DNA of 64,000 nucleotides from Prinsepia uniflora (taxonomy: Eukaryota > Streptophyta > Magnoliopsida > Rosales > Rosaceae). The DNA lies in contig CM064875.1 of the NCBI GenBank assembly GCA_032719365.1, forward strand, positions 15,425,816-15,489,815. The letters run 5' to 3'. Under the pieces are notes generated by a model, which was given only the letters and a program-made list of their open reading frames with translations, was not told the DNA's origin and did not search any database. This document shows, in pieces, positions 35,736-49,000 of the stretch (position 1 is its first letter; each line of letters starts with the position of its first letter). Position numbers and translations under genes: made by a program.

Positions 35736-38630
35736 TTGGATTGATGTACGTACAGGGTACGTTATACGAGGATTGTTACGGGTTAGTATGAACAGTGGAC
35801 CGATAAAATCAAAACATATTTTCCCATGGTCCACAAAAACTCATGTTCACCACATCAGTTTAACATCTCAAAAAGTTCACAGTTTCTTTAAATCATTTTA
35901 ACCGCTAAACCACGGTTTCCTCAAAATCATTTTCCATAATCCACGGGACTTATTTCCATATCCTGTTGCTTTGAGTCACGTTTATCCCTGCAACGCGTGC
36001 ATATCAATAGGCTCAAGGACCGCTCAAAATCCGAGCATCCGCTGCTGTGAACACATCATCAGTCAGCAATCCGTCGCTGGGAAAAACCTCACCAGCCGAC
36101 GATCCGGATCTCGTGAACACATCACTTACCGATCCATGTAATCCAGCACATCTGATCTGAGTCAAGCCTCCCCTGGGCTGCAAGACAAAGATCGTGCTAC
36201 GTGACCTCTTCGGGGTAAACACTTCCATCCCGAAGGCGAGCGTTATCTCCAGGGTGCACTCCGGGGAAAAACATATTTTCTCCTGAAAGCCCTAAATATC
36301 CGCAACATATCATTATCACAAAAACCAGTGAAAACAGTTGCATTGAAAACCAAATCATTTACAATACAGGGTCTCAGCCCCAAGTCTCGATTTACTTTAT
36401 AAATCCGAAAATCATCAATATCATCATGTCATCACATGGAAACACAAATCCAATCAAAATCACAATTCCATTGGGTCTCAAGCCCAAAATATCAATTTCA
36501 CGTAAATTCGTGCAACCGTAAACCCGAGTTGCCACGATCACGTAAATTCATAAAATCAATCACTGACTCATAATCCGAGTCCAAATATCATTTCCAATTT
36601 CCTGACTCATAACCCGAGTCAAAACATCATTTTCAATCCGGGCCTAGCCCAAAACATCATTTGCACGTTCCTCGTAAAACGTGCCCGAAAGACTGATTAA
36701 AATAATCACAAAATCACGAGAATACCAAAAATCATCAAATTCACATGTAACTCCAAATCCGAGTCAAAATCATTATTTACTTGGGTTCTCACGCCCACAA
36801 TATCATTTTTAACCAATTTCATAATCTCTCGAAAATCGTGCAAGAATATAATAATATAATAATCACAAAATCGAGAAATCACCGAATTGAAATATCAATC
36901 ATGCCAAAGCATATCAAATCATATAATAAAGCATTTTAAATCATATATGCATGCATCACGGTTAGAAAACCAAAAGTCCACTCACAGTCCGTCCTAGCTG
37001 CCGCCTCGATATGCGTGCCATAAGCCTCCTCGGGCTAATCCGACCTCTTCGGGTCATCCTGACCTGTCCAAATCATATCCAAAGGTTACTACTAACCTAT
37101 ACAAGTCCATATTAAGAACCCAAAATTTTTCCGGAAAGGTCAACGTGTCTCGTACACGTTTCCCGAGGTGAAAACCCTTGATTTGACCAACTTAACGATC
37201 TCCGATCGACCCGAAACCACCGCCATTGGATCCAGATCGTCGAAACCCTTAAAATAGTCCTGGTCCCACCTAAAAATACGCTCCCACGCGCCCACACGCG
37301 CGAGTCAAAGTTTTAGTCAAATGGTGACCAAAAAGTCAACGACGATGTCATCAAAGTCAACGCCGACATCATCATGAACAGTAAGTCAACGGTTAAAAGT
37401 CAACGGGTCAGAGTCAACGAGTCAACTCGCCGGTCAACGAGTCAACTCGCCGGAGACCGAGTCAACTCGACGGCAACTCGCCGGAATTTCTCGCCGGAAA
37501 ACTCCATTGATGCCCCAAACTTCAAACTTCGATATCTCACTCGTTTCTCAACCAAATTCGACGTTCTACCTATGTAAATCCATCTACTCGAGCCAAGGAT
37601 TCCAAATATTAACCTAGAAAATTCAGAAAGTACCTGGATTTTAAGTTATGGCCAATCAAAGTTTCGGCCAGATTTCCAATCATCATTCCGTTCACCTCCA
37701 ACATCCAAATTCGTCCCAAATTGCACCTACAAGCTCGTGAGAGCTCAAAGAACATCATCCTAAGCTTAGAATCGATCAACACCATCAAAATCAAAAACCC
37801 AAAATTTGAATCCTACGGTTTTACCTTCCAAAATTCCGGCCACCGTGCACAACAGTCCTTACCGTGGCCACCATTGGGTTCGTCTCAACATCCTCTCCAA
37901 CTTTCGTTCACGGATCATAAGCAATGGATGATGATTGAGAGGTGTTTGTGTAGGATTGAGGTATATGGTTTTGAAGAAAATAAATGAAGAAATGAAGATG
38001 ACGGATGATGAAGAATGCATGATAAGGAATGATTAAAAAATATGGATTAATGGGAAACATGTTCCACAATTTAGGGCCTCAAAACAAGGGATGGGTGACA
38101 CTTGTCACTCATCCAAGTGTTCACAAACTCTGATCACTATTCACTATTTAATAATATTTTAATCGAAATCCCGGTTCGTTCGGTTAATCGATTTCGCTCC
38201 CGTGACCACAACTTCGTCGTCGAATCTCCGATTTCGGCATGCCGCCTGTCTATGAATTCGTATCGACTCGACCTACGTAATGATTCTTGGCCCTCGTCCA
38301 TTGGACTTCCCAGGTCAAAAGTCAACATTTGGCCCCTTTTTAGCCAAATTACGAAAATGCCCTCGAACTTCCGAACGTCATAACTTTTTCCTCGAATGTC
38401 GAAATCGAACGTGCCGCCTATCTATGAACTCGTGACGTCCCGAACTACGTCACAGTCGTCGATCAAAGTCCGTTTGACCGCCCGAACTAAAAGTCAACAT
38501 TTTGCCCACGCTAGGGGCAAAACAGTCATTTTGCACAATTCGTCCGATTTCACTCAACTAATCCCCGATTAGTCATTTTAAACCATAATTAATTAATATT
38601 CAATCCTGATATTCGGGACGGGTCATTACA
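35736..38630 (-). mobile_element. Reversed large LTR, 5' end intact, 3' end missing or fused to E5
   Basis: The right end reads ATTCGGGACGGGTCATTACA (reverse of the LTR start with one change). The segment carries the palindrome (38089-38114), the U3 modules (about 38190-38490), G/C-rich CCCACGCGCC near 37280 and hairpin motifs (for example GACTCATAACCCGAGTC near 36602). The left boundary lies between 35735 and 35800 and no TGACAGG end is visible. It could be the 3' LTR of a deleted element whose other LTR is E6, but the two differ substantially in sequence. Confidence 0.6.
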
Positions 38631-38810
38631 CCAGAGTTATGCGAGTTGAGGCTGGTGCAATTCCATGATGGGTGATCCCTTGGGAAGTTGCACCGTGAGC
38701 TCCCGAAAACAAAACCATGAGGGCAAGGGCAATGAGGCCTAAAGCGGACAATATCGTGCTAGATGAGTCGGGTCCTAACCGAGGAGGGCTGTGTCCTGAC
38801 AGAATTTAGT
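38631..38810. repeat. Unclassified repetitive segment between two reversed LTRs
   Basis: The segment contains GAGGCCTAAAGCGGACAAT and ATCGTGCTAGATGAGTCGGG, followed by CTGTGTCCTGACAGAATTTA. This motif series resembles LTR-end or leader sequence of common plant retroelements, recalled from general knowledge and not verified. It may be residual interior of the element bounded by the LTR ending at 38630 and E6. No coding capacity. Confidence 0.35.
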
Positions 38811-41800
38811 TGACAGTACCCGTCCCAATCCCACTGGGACCACCCGGGGACGTGTCCCGCTCCCGTCTGACAACGACTCCAAACATACCAAAAGTGCCCT
38901 TATTTGAAATCAAAATACTTCAAATTAAATAATTAACGTTTAAACATAAGAGTTCAGAGTAATATGCCGTCAGACCAGGGATAGTACGATACAAAACATG
39001 AGCACAATAGTCAGATTACATAATTAGTGCTCAACCTACCCACTTGGGGTGTGTACAGGTGCACAACGAACTAGACTAAGCCTCGTCCTCCAGATCCTCC
39101 TCTAATTCCGTGGCACGGCCTGGAGGGGTCAGTAAAGCATTAAAGAGTGAATGCGCGGAAAATAAATAGTTTATAAAACCAATTTAATAATATAATGAAT
39201 CATAAGGTTTTACCCCTCCGTTTTCCAAAACTTGCATACATTGAAGTAAACATAGTATCATAATAGAATCATAATCATAGAATTATATAATAATCGAAAA
39301 GGGAAAAACCAACATAATAATGCACTGTAAAACCCAACCCCGGCATCCCCGATGCCTAATAATGATATCACGGTTCTAAGGCTACGCGCTGCCACCCAGG
39401 GTCTCAAAGCCTGAGAACTCCCCTAGGTCCACCAGTGCCCGGTATCCCGGTTATTGCCCGAGGTATACTAAATATGCTTTCCTGAAAGTAGGCAACCCAA
39501 CGAGGGTCAACTCCTCTCAGTTAGTGCCCCGTGACTACTCCAGGGTCCACCCAGGCCAACAACCCTCCCTTGAGGAAACAAGATAGTAAGGTAGGAAAGT
39601 ACAACACAATAATAGTATAGTTACCCTGTGTCCCCTGAACATCCCTGAAAACATTCCATATATAATCCAGACGGGTCTCATGCCCAAAACATCATAATAC
39701 GTAATAAGCATTCCCATATAGTACCCATAATAGTCTCATCTAAATCATAAAATGGAATAGTAAAATAGTTTATGCATGCAATCCTTTTAGAAATCAAATA
39801 GCCCACTCACACACGGTTCTTGCTGCTCAACGACCGCTTAAACCTGTATTAACATGCCCAAGAGTCACTAAAGGACCCTACTAGTTCAATACTAAAACCC
39901 TAGAACAGATTCGTTCCGAAAACGTAACCCGAACACTATTCTTGAGGGCTTCAAACCCCATTTTGACTAAACTAACGATCTCTGATCGACACGAAACCAC
40001 CTCCATTGGATCCGTATCGTCGAAACCTTGAAAATGGTACCGACCCCACCAAAAGTACTGTTCACACGCGCCCCCACGCGCCTGGTCAACGCTGCTACAG
40101 TGACTGCTGACGTTAGTATGACGTCACTGCTGAAGTCAGCATGATGTGTCAGGACCCACCCCGGTTTCACCCCGAAACCCGAGGTAAATCCCGCTCCCGT
40201 CTGACTCCCCGACACAGAACTCAAGTAAAACTCACTCGAACCCAGTCAGACGCAGGAGTAATTACAAAATATCCCAACCTTATCGTTTACAGAGCATAGC
40301 ACTAAATTACAAGGAAAATAAAAACCGATAAAGTACACGCACACAGAAGCCGTTAAACTCTTCTAGGATCCCTCACGTCACTTCTATGCCTTGGACACTG
40401 CCTCGACGTCAAGACCCCGCGCTAGCTCCACAACCTGGAGGGCAATTTAAAACAGAAAATGTGAGTGGACCAGAAAGTACAAAAAGTTCAAAACCACTTT
40501 ATATGAAAACCGAGTTTAACCCTCCGTTTTGAAACCACATGCATAACCAACAGTTATGAACACAGTTATAAAATAATCATTATAAAACATCATAAGAAAC
40601 AGAAACACTATAAAATATCATAAGAAACCATAGCATGAGTATCAGAAACCGTATCAAATCCTCATTTCCCGATCGAACCTGCTGGACCTATCCGAGTCTT
40701 TAAACTCCCGAGTCTTTAAACTCAATCCAGGCCTTAATAATATCCGAGTCTTTAAACTCAATCCGGGTCTTTAAACCCAATATCCAGATCCAGCAAATCC
40801 AATCCCAAAACCATTTGAAAACCATTTCTAAATCCCTATCCAAACTCGAATCCGAAATTACTGGTCCGAAGCCCTTCCGGCGTTCAGAACCGTCATTCCG
40901 AACCCAAATCCGGAAAAATATCCATTTTCATACCAAAACCCCATGTAAGCACAAATCACATTTCATAACCCATTTATCATTATCAGAAAACCGTTATAGG
41001 TGGAAATCCCCAAATGTGGCATCAAAATCCGAAACCAACATTTTCTCGACAAACGTGCCAAAACCGTCTTTTTCTCGAAAAACGTGCAATAATGTAAAAC
41101 CAACCAAACATATTCGATAAACATAAAATCATGATTAAAAACCATAAGACAATTATAGAAAACAGTTATGCATGTTCGAGTTTAGAGAAAGGGTCCACTC
41201 ACAGTACTGAGCCCTACTCGCGTCCCGAACGTCCAGCCCGTTCCTCGGCCGTCGCCGTCCACTCACTAATACGTCTACAAACATTCTCCTAAATTCCCTC
41301 AAAAATCCCCGAACCAAAGACCTAGAACCCCGGGACCCTAAACCTTCACCCTCGCGGAACTACACTCAAACGACAACCGATTGCCTCGAAACCAACTCCA
41401 TTGAACTCAACACAACTCCTAGACCAAAAGTCAAGTTGACTGTTTCTCCCAGAACCGCCGCACGCGCCTCCACGCGCCGCCCAAAGTGGCTGCGCGTGGC
41501 CCCACGTGCCAGCTACAGTACCACCTTCAACATGTGCTGAACCGGCCGTCGCAGGCTGAACCGGCGAGCCTTGATCTCCGCCGTCCGGCCACCAATTCGA
41601 TCCCTTCCTTCACCAGCAGCTTCGTCCAGACACCACGAATCCAATCCCCAACTCCGTTCACCTCGACACTGACCCTAGCCCGTCGACTAAGCTCAAAACC
41701 AGACGGCTAAATGTCCCCCTGTTTCACGACTCCTCAACTCCGGTCACCTCCCGTCACAGTGGTGACACCAAACGGTCCCTAAGACCTCACTGAATCTAGA

Positions 41801-44326
41801 CCAACACCCCTATACCGTCGACTCAGCCCCTACCTACACGACTCGCCGTTTGAACCCACGGCCAAAACAGAGTACTGAAGGTCCCTCCGTCGTGTCCTCC
41901 ACCACCGTGCACCACCCATCACGGCAGCACACTCAAACGATTCCTAGGACCCTCAGGAGTCTCACCCTAACCTCCAGATCCCTCGACTCTAGCCCTAGGT
42001 CCATGACTTTCCAACTGAAGTTTCACGGCAAAACAGAGCAAAGAAGCCTTACCCTTCGATTGCAGCTCCGCCGTGCGCACTGCCGCCTACCACGGTGGTC
42101 GTTGGACTCCTTGCAGTCTCCTCAGCCTCCCCTGGCCTTGGTTTGCCTCGCCTCACGGCGTAGCCACCACCTCAACCTCACAAGCTCCCTGTTTCCCCCA
42201 AAATTACTCCACACCTCCGCCGTGCCGCCGTGCACGATTGCACCACAAATTCACGGCCACCAGCTCCGCCTTGCCTCACTGTCACTCTCACAACTCGCTA
42301 ATCACTCACCCTTGCACCCAGATCGATCAATTCCCCTCAATTCTCACACTCTGTTTCTCTGTGTTTGTCGAAGAACAAACACGGGTATGCACGGTTCCAC
42401 CCAACTAATTGGGCTGTGAACACACCGGATTCCACCAGAATCCTCTAGCCCTTTGCCATGTGTCACCATCCCTTCAATCTATATCCCATCTGCTTTAACC
42501 CCAGCTGTCCATCCCTTTCTCTCTGCACGAATCCCCATAAACCCAAAAAGACTAAAATACCCTTCTGTTTAACACATTTTTACGGTTTTACCGAAACTTC
42601 CTAGACCCGTAACCTTCGCCTCGTAAGTCCGATGAACACGTGCCGCCTGTCATCGAACTCAGGACGACAAGAACTATCTAACCATCCTAGGTCAACCTAC
42701 CAAAACTCGATTATACAAAAAGTCAACTTTTCCCCCTATTTTACCAAAATTACGGTTATGCCCTCGACCTTCCGAACATCACAACTTCCTCCTCGGATGT
42801 CGGAATCGGGCGTGCCACCAGCCTAAGGATTCGTGACAACCTAAACTACGTTCTGGTCACTGGTCAATCCCCAATTGACCACCCGAAATAAAAGTCAACA
42901 TTTTTGCCCGAAGCAGGGGGCAAAATCGTCATTCTAGGTTCCCGGACCCCTCGGGACCACCTAACCCCTGATTAACCTTACTAATCACACCTTAATCACT
43001 CTAGAAATCCCGATTCTCGGGACGGGTTGTTACATGATGTCATCTCTGACACATGTTAGAGGACACATGTCACTCTCTGGTTGGTCCCTGGTCTGGCATT
43101 TTCTAACATGATGCCGTCATCATGATGTGACTGCTGACGTCAGTATGATGATGTCATCACTACTACAGTTGACCGGGTCAACCCGAAACCTTGAAATCAA
43201 GTCGCCGTCGACCCGCGGCTTAACTAGTTTCCAGATTTAGTTTCCGGCCACCATTTTCTACAGGGTTTGTTCCTAGAGGATCGTCTACGTCTGTTCTATA
43301 GCTCTGTGACTTCAAAAACTGGAAACAGGGACGAGACTTATACCTGGGGCTCGAAGAAACTCACGGTTATGCTCCGGTCGTCTTCCCCTTCACTCCCGCC
43401 TTTTTCCAACGTCGAATCCGGCTCCTTTCAGGTCGTCATTGCTCCTAAGACGTGTCCCAACAGAGAGAATCGAAGTGTACACGTTAAAGAGGGTCTTTTA
43501 AGCTATGGGGAAAAACAGGGCCTCTCGGGTTTCAGGTCTTACCTCCGCCGTGTTGCAGCCGTGGGTCGCCTCGACTGTTTCTCCGTCCTCCTAGGGTCCT
43601 AACAATCTTAGCCTGGTCCTGGTGGAGTGGTGTGGTTTGGGTCTCTTGGATCCAAAAACCCGTCTCGGGTCTGGGTGGGTTTTTCTGGGTTTACAGATAG
43701 AGGGATGGAGATGAGGGCGACTGATGATGAAGATGAAAGTGGTGAGGACGGTGGTCGTGGTCTGGTGGCAAGAGTGGTGGCTGGTTGGTTGTCTGTGCAC
43801 GGTGAGCCGTGTGTGTTCTTCACCGTTGGGAAAATATGTGTGAGGGTGAGAGGGAGATGTAGTGTAGATAAGAGAAAAAGAAGATGAAAATGGACGGCCC
43901 AGATTAAATGGGCAGGAAATGAAGGGTTGGGGTGAATTGGGAGAAAATATAATAATTAAAAAGGGACCAATAGGCATAGACCCAGCTTTTTGGGAATAGT
44001 AATCTCTTGGATGAGTGACATTTGTCACTCATCCGACGGTTCAGATTAATTCTAGGGATTTGCACATATTTGAATATTTGAATATTATTTTAAGTTTGTT
44101 CTCGGTTCGTAAGTTTCGCTAAAATCACATCCGTGACCATAACTTCCTCATACAAAGTCCGATTTAGACGTGTCACCTGTTTATGGATTCGTGACGTCCC
44201 GATCTACGTCACGATCATGGGTCAAAGTCCTACTTGCTTCTCGGGTCAAAAGTCAAAGTTCCCCCTTCAGGGGTAAAATAGTCATTTCACAATAAAATAA
44301 TAATAATAAAGGTTCGGGTCGTTACA
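38811..44326 (-). mobile_element. Reversed large LTR E6, interrupted by solo LTR E7
   Basis: It starts TGACAGTACCCGTCCCAATC at 38811 and runs to 40146. It resumes at 43040 after E7 and ends TTCGGGTCGTTACA at 44326, about 2.6 kb in total. It has the palindrome at 44009-44034 and the CACGCGCCCCCACGCGCC block near 40065. The flanks (TTAGT left, GAGGC right) do not match, so it is not a simple solo LTR; one partner or flank has been lost. Confidence 0.68.
40147..43034 (-). mobile_element. Solo LTR E7 (2888 bp, TSD TGATG) inside E6
   Basis: It starts TGTCAGGACCCACCCCGG and ends TCTCGGGACGGGTTGTTACA. The TSD TGATG is at 40142-40146 and 43035-43039, and E6 sequence (rich in TGATGTCA) continues on both sides. 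Hairpins with AAAC/TTTA loops at about 40690-40790 match those of E3 on the other strand. There is no PBS or interior. The ORF at 41850-42419 is a chance frame that also appears in E3 in the opposite orientation. Confidence 0.9.
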
Positions 44327-44388
44327 GAGGCTAATCCTCATTTAATCTTAATTAATCCCAAAAATTTGGGACGGGTCGTTACGTCGGA

Positions 44389-45110
44389 CGTGTGGAGAAT
44401 TTTCAAGCATGACATGTGAATAACTTTTATTGGGTGATATGATTCTCATTTCAAACCTGACAAGTAGGCTTAAACGTGAATACTAAATATGACCTCAAAG
44501 TAATAGGGGTTAAGGTAAGTTGGTGAGACGATGGAAGATTAAGTTTCATTATTGGGAGGGAAATATGCTCTACGTGTGGGGAATTTTCAAACTTAACATA
44601 TGAATAATTCATATTAAATAGATACATGTAGATAACTCATATAAGGTGACATATATGAATAGATATATATATATTGTCAAGTTGACTTATATATGAAATT
44701 AACCGGTCTGATACTATAAAAAACAAATTAAAGTTTCACGCTAAAATTAATGAATAATAAGCTAAAATTAATAGACGAACCCAACATCTTGCGATCCTTT
44801 TAAATTGTACAATTTTGAATTTTCGAATATAAGAATTTTTTACTTTCATATTCGCACAACAACCAATAAATGTAAAAACTCGAAACTCAAACTTTTTTGA
44901 CCGAAGAGACTCGAAACTTAAGCATCTGAATTTAATTAGCTTTAGTTGGGAATGATTGGCACAGCCCGCCCAATGCCGAACCCGGTCCAACTGAAACAAA
45001 ACCCGGCTCCTAAAACCTAAAGTATCTCCTAAACCCCCACCACATTTCTTCGCCAAGGCCATGTTTGTCTTCCCCAAATTCCAAAACCTAGGTCATCCAC
45101 CTCCACAGCA
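44389..45110 (+). other. Spacer upstream of the uS15m gene, with a diverged repeat of the insertion site
   Basis: 44389-44480 continues the sequence left of the insertion complex. 44496-44625 is a related copy of the joined site (CCTCAAAGTAATAGGGGTTA ... GGGAGGGAAATATG ... ACGTGTGGGGAATTTTCAAA). The rest is AT-rich and should contain the uS15m promoter. A TATA-like TATAAAAAA lies at 44715-44723, almost 400 bases before the ATG, so its role is uncertain. Confidence 0.5.
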
Positions 45111-46005
45111 ATGGCTCTCCAACTGAGAGCCAGATACCGACCCTGTACAACCCCATCTCTTACCCACCTCTTCTCCACCTCCACCCCTTCGGACCCTTTG
45201 GACCCTCCTGACTCCTCTGACCGAACAGACCCGAATCCCCGCTCTTCCACTTTATCTTCCTACTTCTCCGATGTTAAAGCCAGCCTCAAGCAACAACAAC
45301 CGCAACAGTTAAGATCCACTCCTCAAAACCCTTCCCCGCCGACTTCCTCCTCCAAAGTAGATTCCTTGGAAGCAATCCGGAAGAACCTCTCGGAGTTTAA
45401 GCGCCGATCGTCTGTACCAGGGCCCGCCGATTCAAACCCCGCACGCTCACAGCAAGTCTCTTTCCAAGAGCTTTATAAAAGAAATGTGACTGCGGACCAC
45501 AATTCCGATAAGGGCACCAACAGTGGGAAGCTCTCTTTCGATGCAATTCGAAAGAGCTTGGGGAAGATAGGTACGAATACCAATGTGCAAAATGATAGTA
45601 AGGGTGTAGACCCTTTATCGTTAAAGAATCTCCAGAATAGTTTGAACCTGAAGCCCAGACCAAATGTTTTCGGCGGGACTGACGATTTGCCGCCGTCGAT
45701 TTTCAAAAATGAGATGATGAAGTGGACAAGTGAGGAGAAATCGAATGCAGCAATGAAGACGGAATTTGTTAAGATGTATAGCTACGCAGAGTTGGGGGAG
45801 AAGTTGAGGAAGCTGAGGCCGGAGGAGGCCAAGGGAGAGGGCTGGTTTTCATTGGGAGAGTTGAATGGTAGGTTGATGAAGTTGAGGGAGATGGAAGAGA
45901 AGGATACTCAGGCTGGGGTTAACAACGGGTTTTCGTTTATGGATTTGAGGGATAGCTTGGTGAAGTTGAAGCTTTCTGATGAGGATAAGGCTAAAAGAAA
46001 ATCAA
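45111..46005 (+). CDS. uS15m exon 1: presequence and N-terminal extension
   Basis: Starts at the ATG in CCACAGCAATGGCT, the first ATG of a 307-codon open frame. It encodes the targeting presequence, a Ser/Pro/Gln-rich linker and repeated short modules of the form (S)FxxLRxSLxKL (for example LSFDAIRKSLGKI, FSFMDLRDSLVKLK, LSLKNLQNSLNLK, DSLEAIRKNLSEF). The frame stays open to TAG at 46032, but splicing at A|GTAAGA (46006) joins it in phase to exon 2 (ATC-CAG-AGA). That is required to reach the S15 domain. Unspliced reading adds only about nine codons. Confidence 0.88.
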
Positions 46006-49000
46006 GTAAGAAATTTGCTGATTATTTGCTTTAGTTTAATTTGGATTTCTTGGGTTATTTGAATGGTTCAATTTTCAAATTAATCAGTTTGGTTGCTGAG
46101 CAATTGTAGTATGATGAAATGCTATGAAATCGAGAGTAGGCAGAAAGAAAGCTTACCTTTTAAAAGTCATTTTCTGAGAAACTGTTATGCTAATTTCCAT
46201 CTATCTGTCACATCGCTGAATCCTAATTGTTTAATCAGAACTTTTAACTTGTATTATACCACTTCGTATGCCATCTTATATTCCTGTTAGTTTCAATGTT
46301 GATGATGTAACTTACTCTCGACGTCATGCTTTATGACAAGCTAGCTTCTAGTGCTATGTGGTCTGAATACTTGGTGTGGAACATGAATCAAGTGTGCTAT
46401 ACTAATAATTTTTGTGGTTAAAAGAAGTTATAAGATGAAATTTAGCTTGAATATTTACTAATGAAGGATTTCTATTTTTATAGAAAGCTAGATTTGCGAC
46501 AGATATGATTATCTTACCCAGGTGAAGCATTTTCGATCCCCAAGCTAGTTAGATTGAACTATGAAAATATGACCTAGGTGTCTAATAAACATAGGTGTCT
46601 AAAAAACATTGGCTCATGACCATCTTCTGTTTTCTTTCTCAAGCCCTGGGTTTATCCCAGTGTAGAGTAAAAATGTGAATTAACAATTTTTTGAGTTTGT
46701 TGGTTTGTACTTTTAAGGTACAAATAAAGATAAACTACTAACTACCCCTTGACGAGGTTATATTTTACATAAAAGTTGGAATATAACAAATTTTTAGTCT
46801 TAGGTTCCTCCACTAATTTTAGCCACGCATGTTTATTGTCATCTTCTTGTACAATGCATGATTAGGATTCTAACCCCTATTTTATAATTGAAGTTAAAAA
46901 CACATTTATAACTTATATATTACAATTGATTTTTTTTTTCTTTGAAACCAAGAATGAAATCCGTGTTGATCGGGAAATGATAGGGTATAGAAAGTTTTAT
47001 GGAGGATGTTTAGGAGGGGGGTGGTGGAAGGGCTTATGGCTTAGGTTCAGGGTTTAATTCTTGGATTTTGGGTACAAAATCCAAGAATCAAAACCCTAAA
47101 CCATACGCGATTAACATAAACTTTTAATATCGGAAAATATAGATTTTTCAAATTTGAAGTTTAAAGTATTTTTTGTAGAATTCTGTGAAATCTGATGATT
47201 TCATTGATGTGCCGATAGGCCTATATATACAGGTCTTGGGATTGAGATAACTACAAACAGTTATCTCTCCCTTATCTGAATCTAAGTATAACTGCTATAG
47301 TAACTGCCTAGGTAACTGTCTATGGACATCTGTCCAATAACTGTTGCTGTCTACTAAATACAGTGTATAGTATAATACTGAATAGCTACAGAACGTGTAC
47401 TATTCTACATCCCCCCGCAAACGTGGCACCCCGTGGGTGACAAGTTTGGAAGCAAGGGATAAATGGCGATTGACTGGAAGCCCTTTGGTGAAGAGGTCGG
47501 CAAGTTGTGCTGTAGAGGGAACAAATTGTACGTGATGAGTTCCTGAAGCGACCCTTTCTCGTAGAAAGTGATAGTCTAAGGCGATGTGCTTTGTCCGAGC
47601 ATGAAAGATTGGGTTGCGTGTCATGTAAGTGGCACTTAGGTTGTCACAGTACAGCTGCACTGGCATTGCTGGAAGGGCACCTAGTTCTTGCTGGAGACTA
47701 AGTATCCATAGGGTATCTGCACAGGTATAGGCTAGAGCATGGTACTCTGCCTCAGAACTAGAGCGGGAAACAGTCTTTTGTTTCTTTGCACACCAGGAAA
47801 TCAGATTGGAGCCAAGAAAGATACAAAAACCTGTGATAGACCGCCTAGTGTCATGACACCCAGCCCAGTCTGCATCAGAAAATGCATGAATTTGCAAGGG
47901 AAATAGACCTGCGGATGTGAATGCCATGTCCAAGGGTTCCTTTGAGGTAGCGGATGATCCTTTTGACAACGGTGAGATGGACATCTGTAGGAGCGCTCAA
48001 AAACTGTGCAACTTGCTGAACAACAAAGGATATATCTGGTCTTGTTAAGGTCAGGTAGAGTAGTGCACCGACAAGTTGTCTATAGGTAGAGCCATCGTGG
48101 AGGGGGTTGCCAACAGCAGCAGAGAGGGCCTGTTTTGGAGCAACTGGAGTGAGGGCTGGCTTGCAATCAGTTAAACCACTGCGCTGCAGGATGTCCAGTG
48201 TATACTTGGTTTGAGTGAGGTGGAGGCCAGTGTCTATGGACTTGGCTTCGACTCCCAGGAAGTAGTGGAGAGGACCTAGGTCCTTGATGGCAAAGGCACG
48301 GGCCAATGTTGTCATGAAAGTGGAGACCGCAGGTTGGGAGTTCCCAGTTAAGATTATATCATCAACATAGAGTAGGAGATACATAAGGGTAGATTGGTGA
48401 CGGTAAACAAACATGGAGGGATCGGCTCTACTCTGTTGGAAGCCATAGAGAAGCAGGAAGGATCGAAAACGGTCAAACCAGGCCCGTGGGGCCTGTTTGA
48501 GCCCATAAATAGCTTTGTGTAGTCTGCAGACATGGTGAGGACGGTGGGGATCAGTGAATCCAGGGGGCTGTTGCATGTATACTTCTTCAGTGAGGTTACC
48601 ATGGAGAAATGCATTTGTGACATCCATTTGTCGTAGGGGCCAGTTGTTAGAAACAGCAAGAGCAAGTACAATTCTGATGGTAGGGGGCTTCACAACGGGA
48701 TTGAATGTCTCTGTGTAGTCGAGGCCGGCCTGTTGGTGAAAGCCTTTGGCAACAAGACGGGCCTTGTATCTCTCAATGGTGCCGTCAGCATGTCGTTTGA
48801 GTTTAAAAACCCATTTGCAGCCAACTGTATTGGCTTGAGGTGGTAAGGGAACAAGAGACCAGGTTCGTTGGTTGAGAAGGGCCATAAACTCAGTGTGCAT
48901 TGCCTTGGTCCATTCTGGAGATTTAGAGGCTTGTTGGTAGGTGGTAGGTTCAAGGATGGTCTGAGCCAAGGAAAGGAAGGCCTGGGGAATAGGATATTTA

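Larger units (their letters stand above)
21949..44383 (-). mobile_element. Outermost large-LTR insertion of the right complex, filled by nested insertions
   Basis: The left end is TGACAGGATCCGTCCC, a reversed LTR terminus. The right end is TTTGGGACGGGTCGTTACG, a reversed LTR start with the last A mutated to G. A perfect 5-bp TSD, TCGGA, flanks it at 21944-21948 and 44384-44388. Recognisable outer LTR pieces are 21949-23136, 29154-30083 and probably 44327-44383. Whether the original was a solo LTR or a complete element cannot be decided because the middle is occupied by E3/E4, E5, a reversed LTR and E6/E7. Confidence 0.72.

Noticed and set aside
37374..37577. Repeated GTCAACG(A/G)GTCAAC sequence as a possible satellite
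   Set aside because: A short degenerate run within a reversed LTR (repeated TTGAC words); too short and irregular for a satellite call.
43591..44028. 145-codon - strand ORF rich in Pro/Ser/Thr
   Set aside because: It lies within the E6 LTR and is low complexity. The LTR boundaries and palindrome explain the sequence.
44736..45077. 113-codon - strand ORF just upstream of uS15m
   Set aside because: No domain, AT-rich 5' flank, and it overlaps the expected promoter and 5' UTR of the + strand gene.
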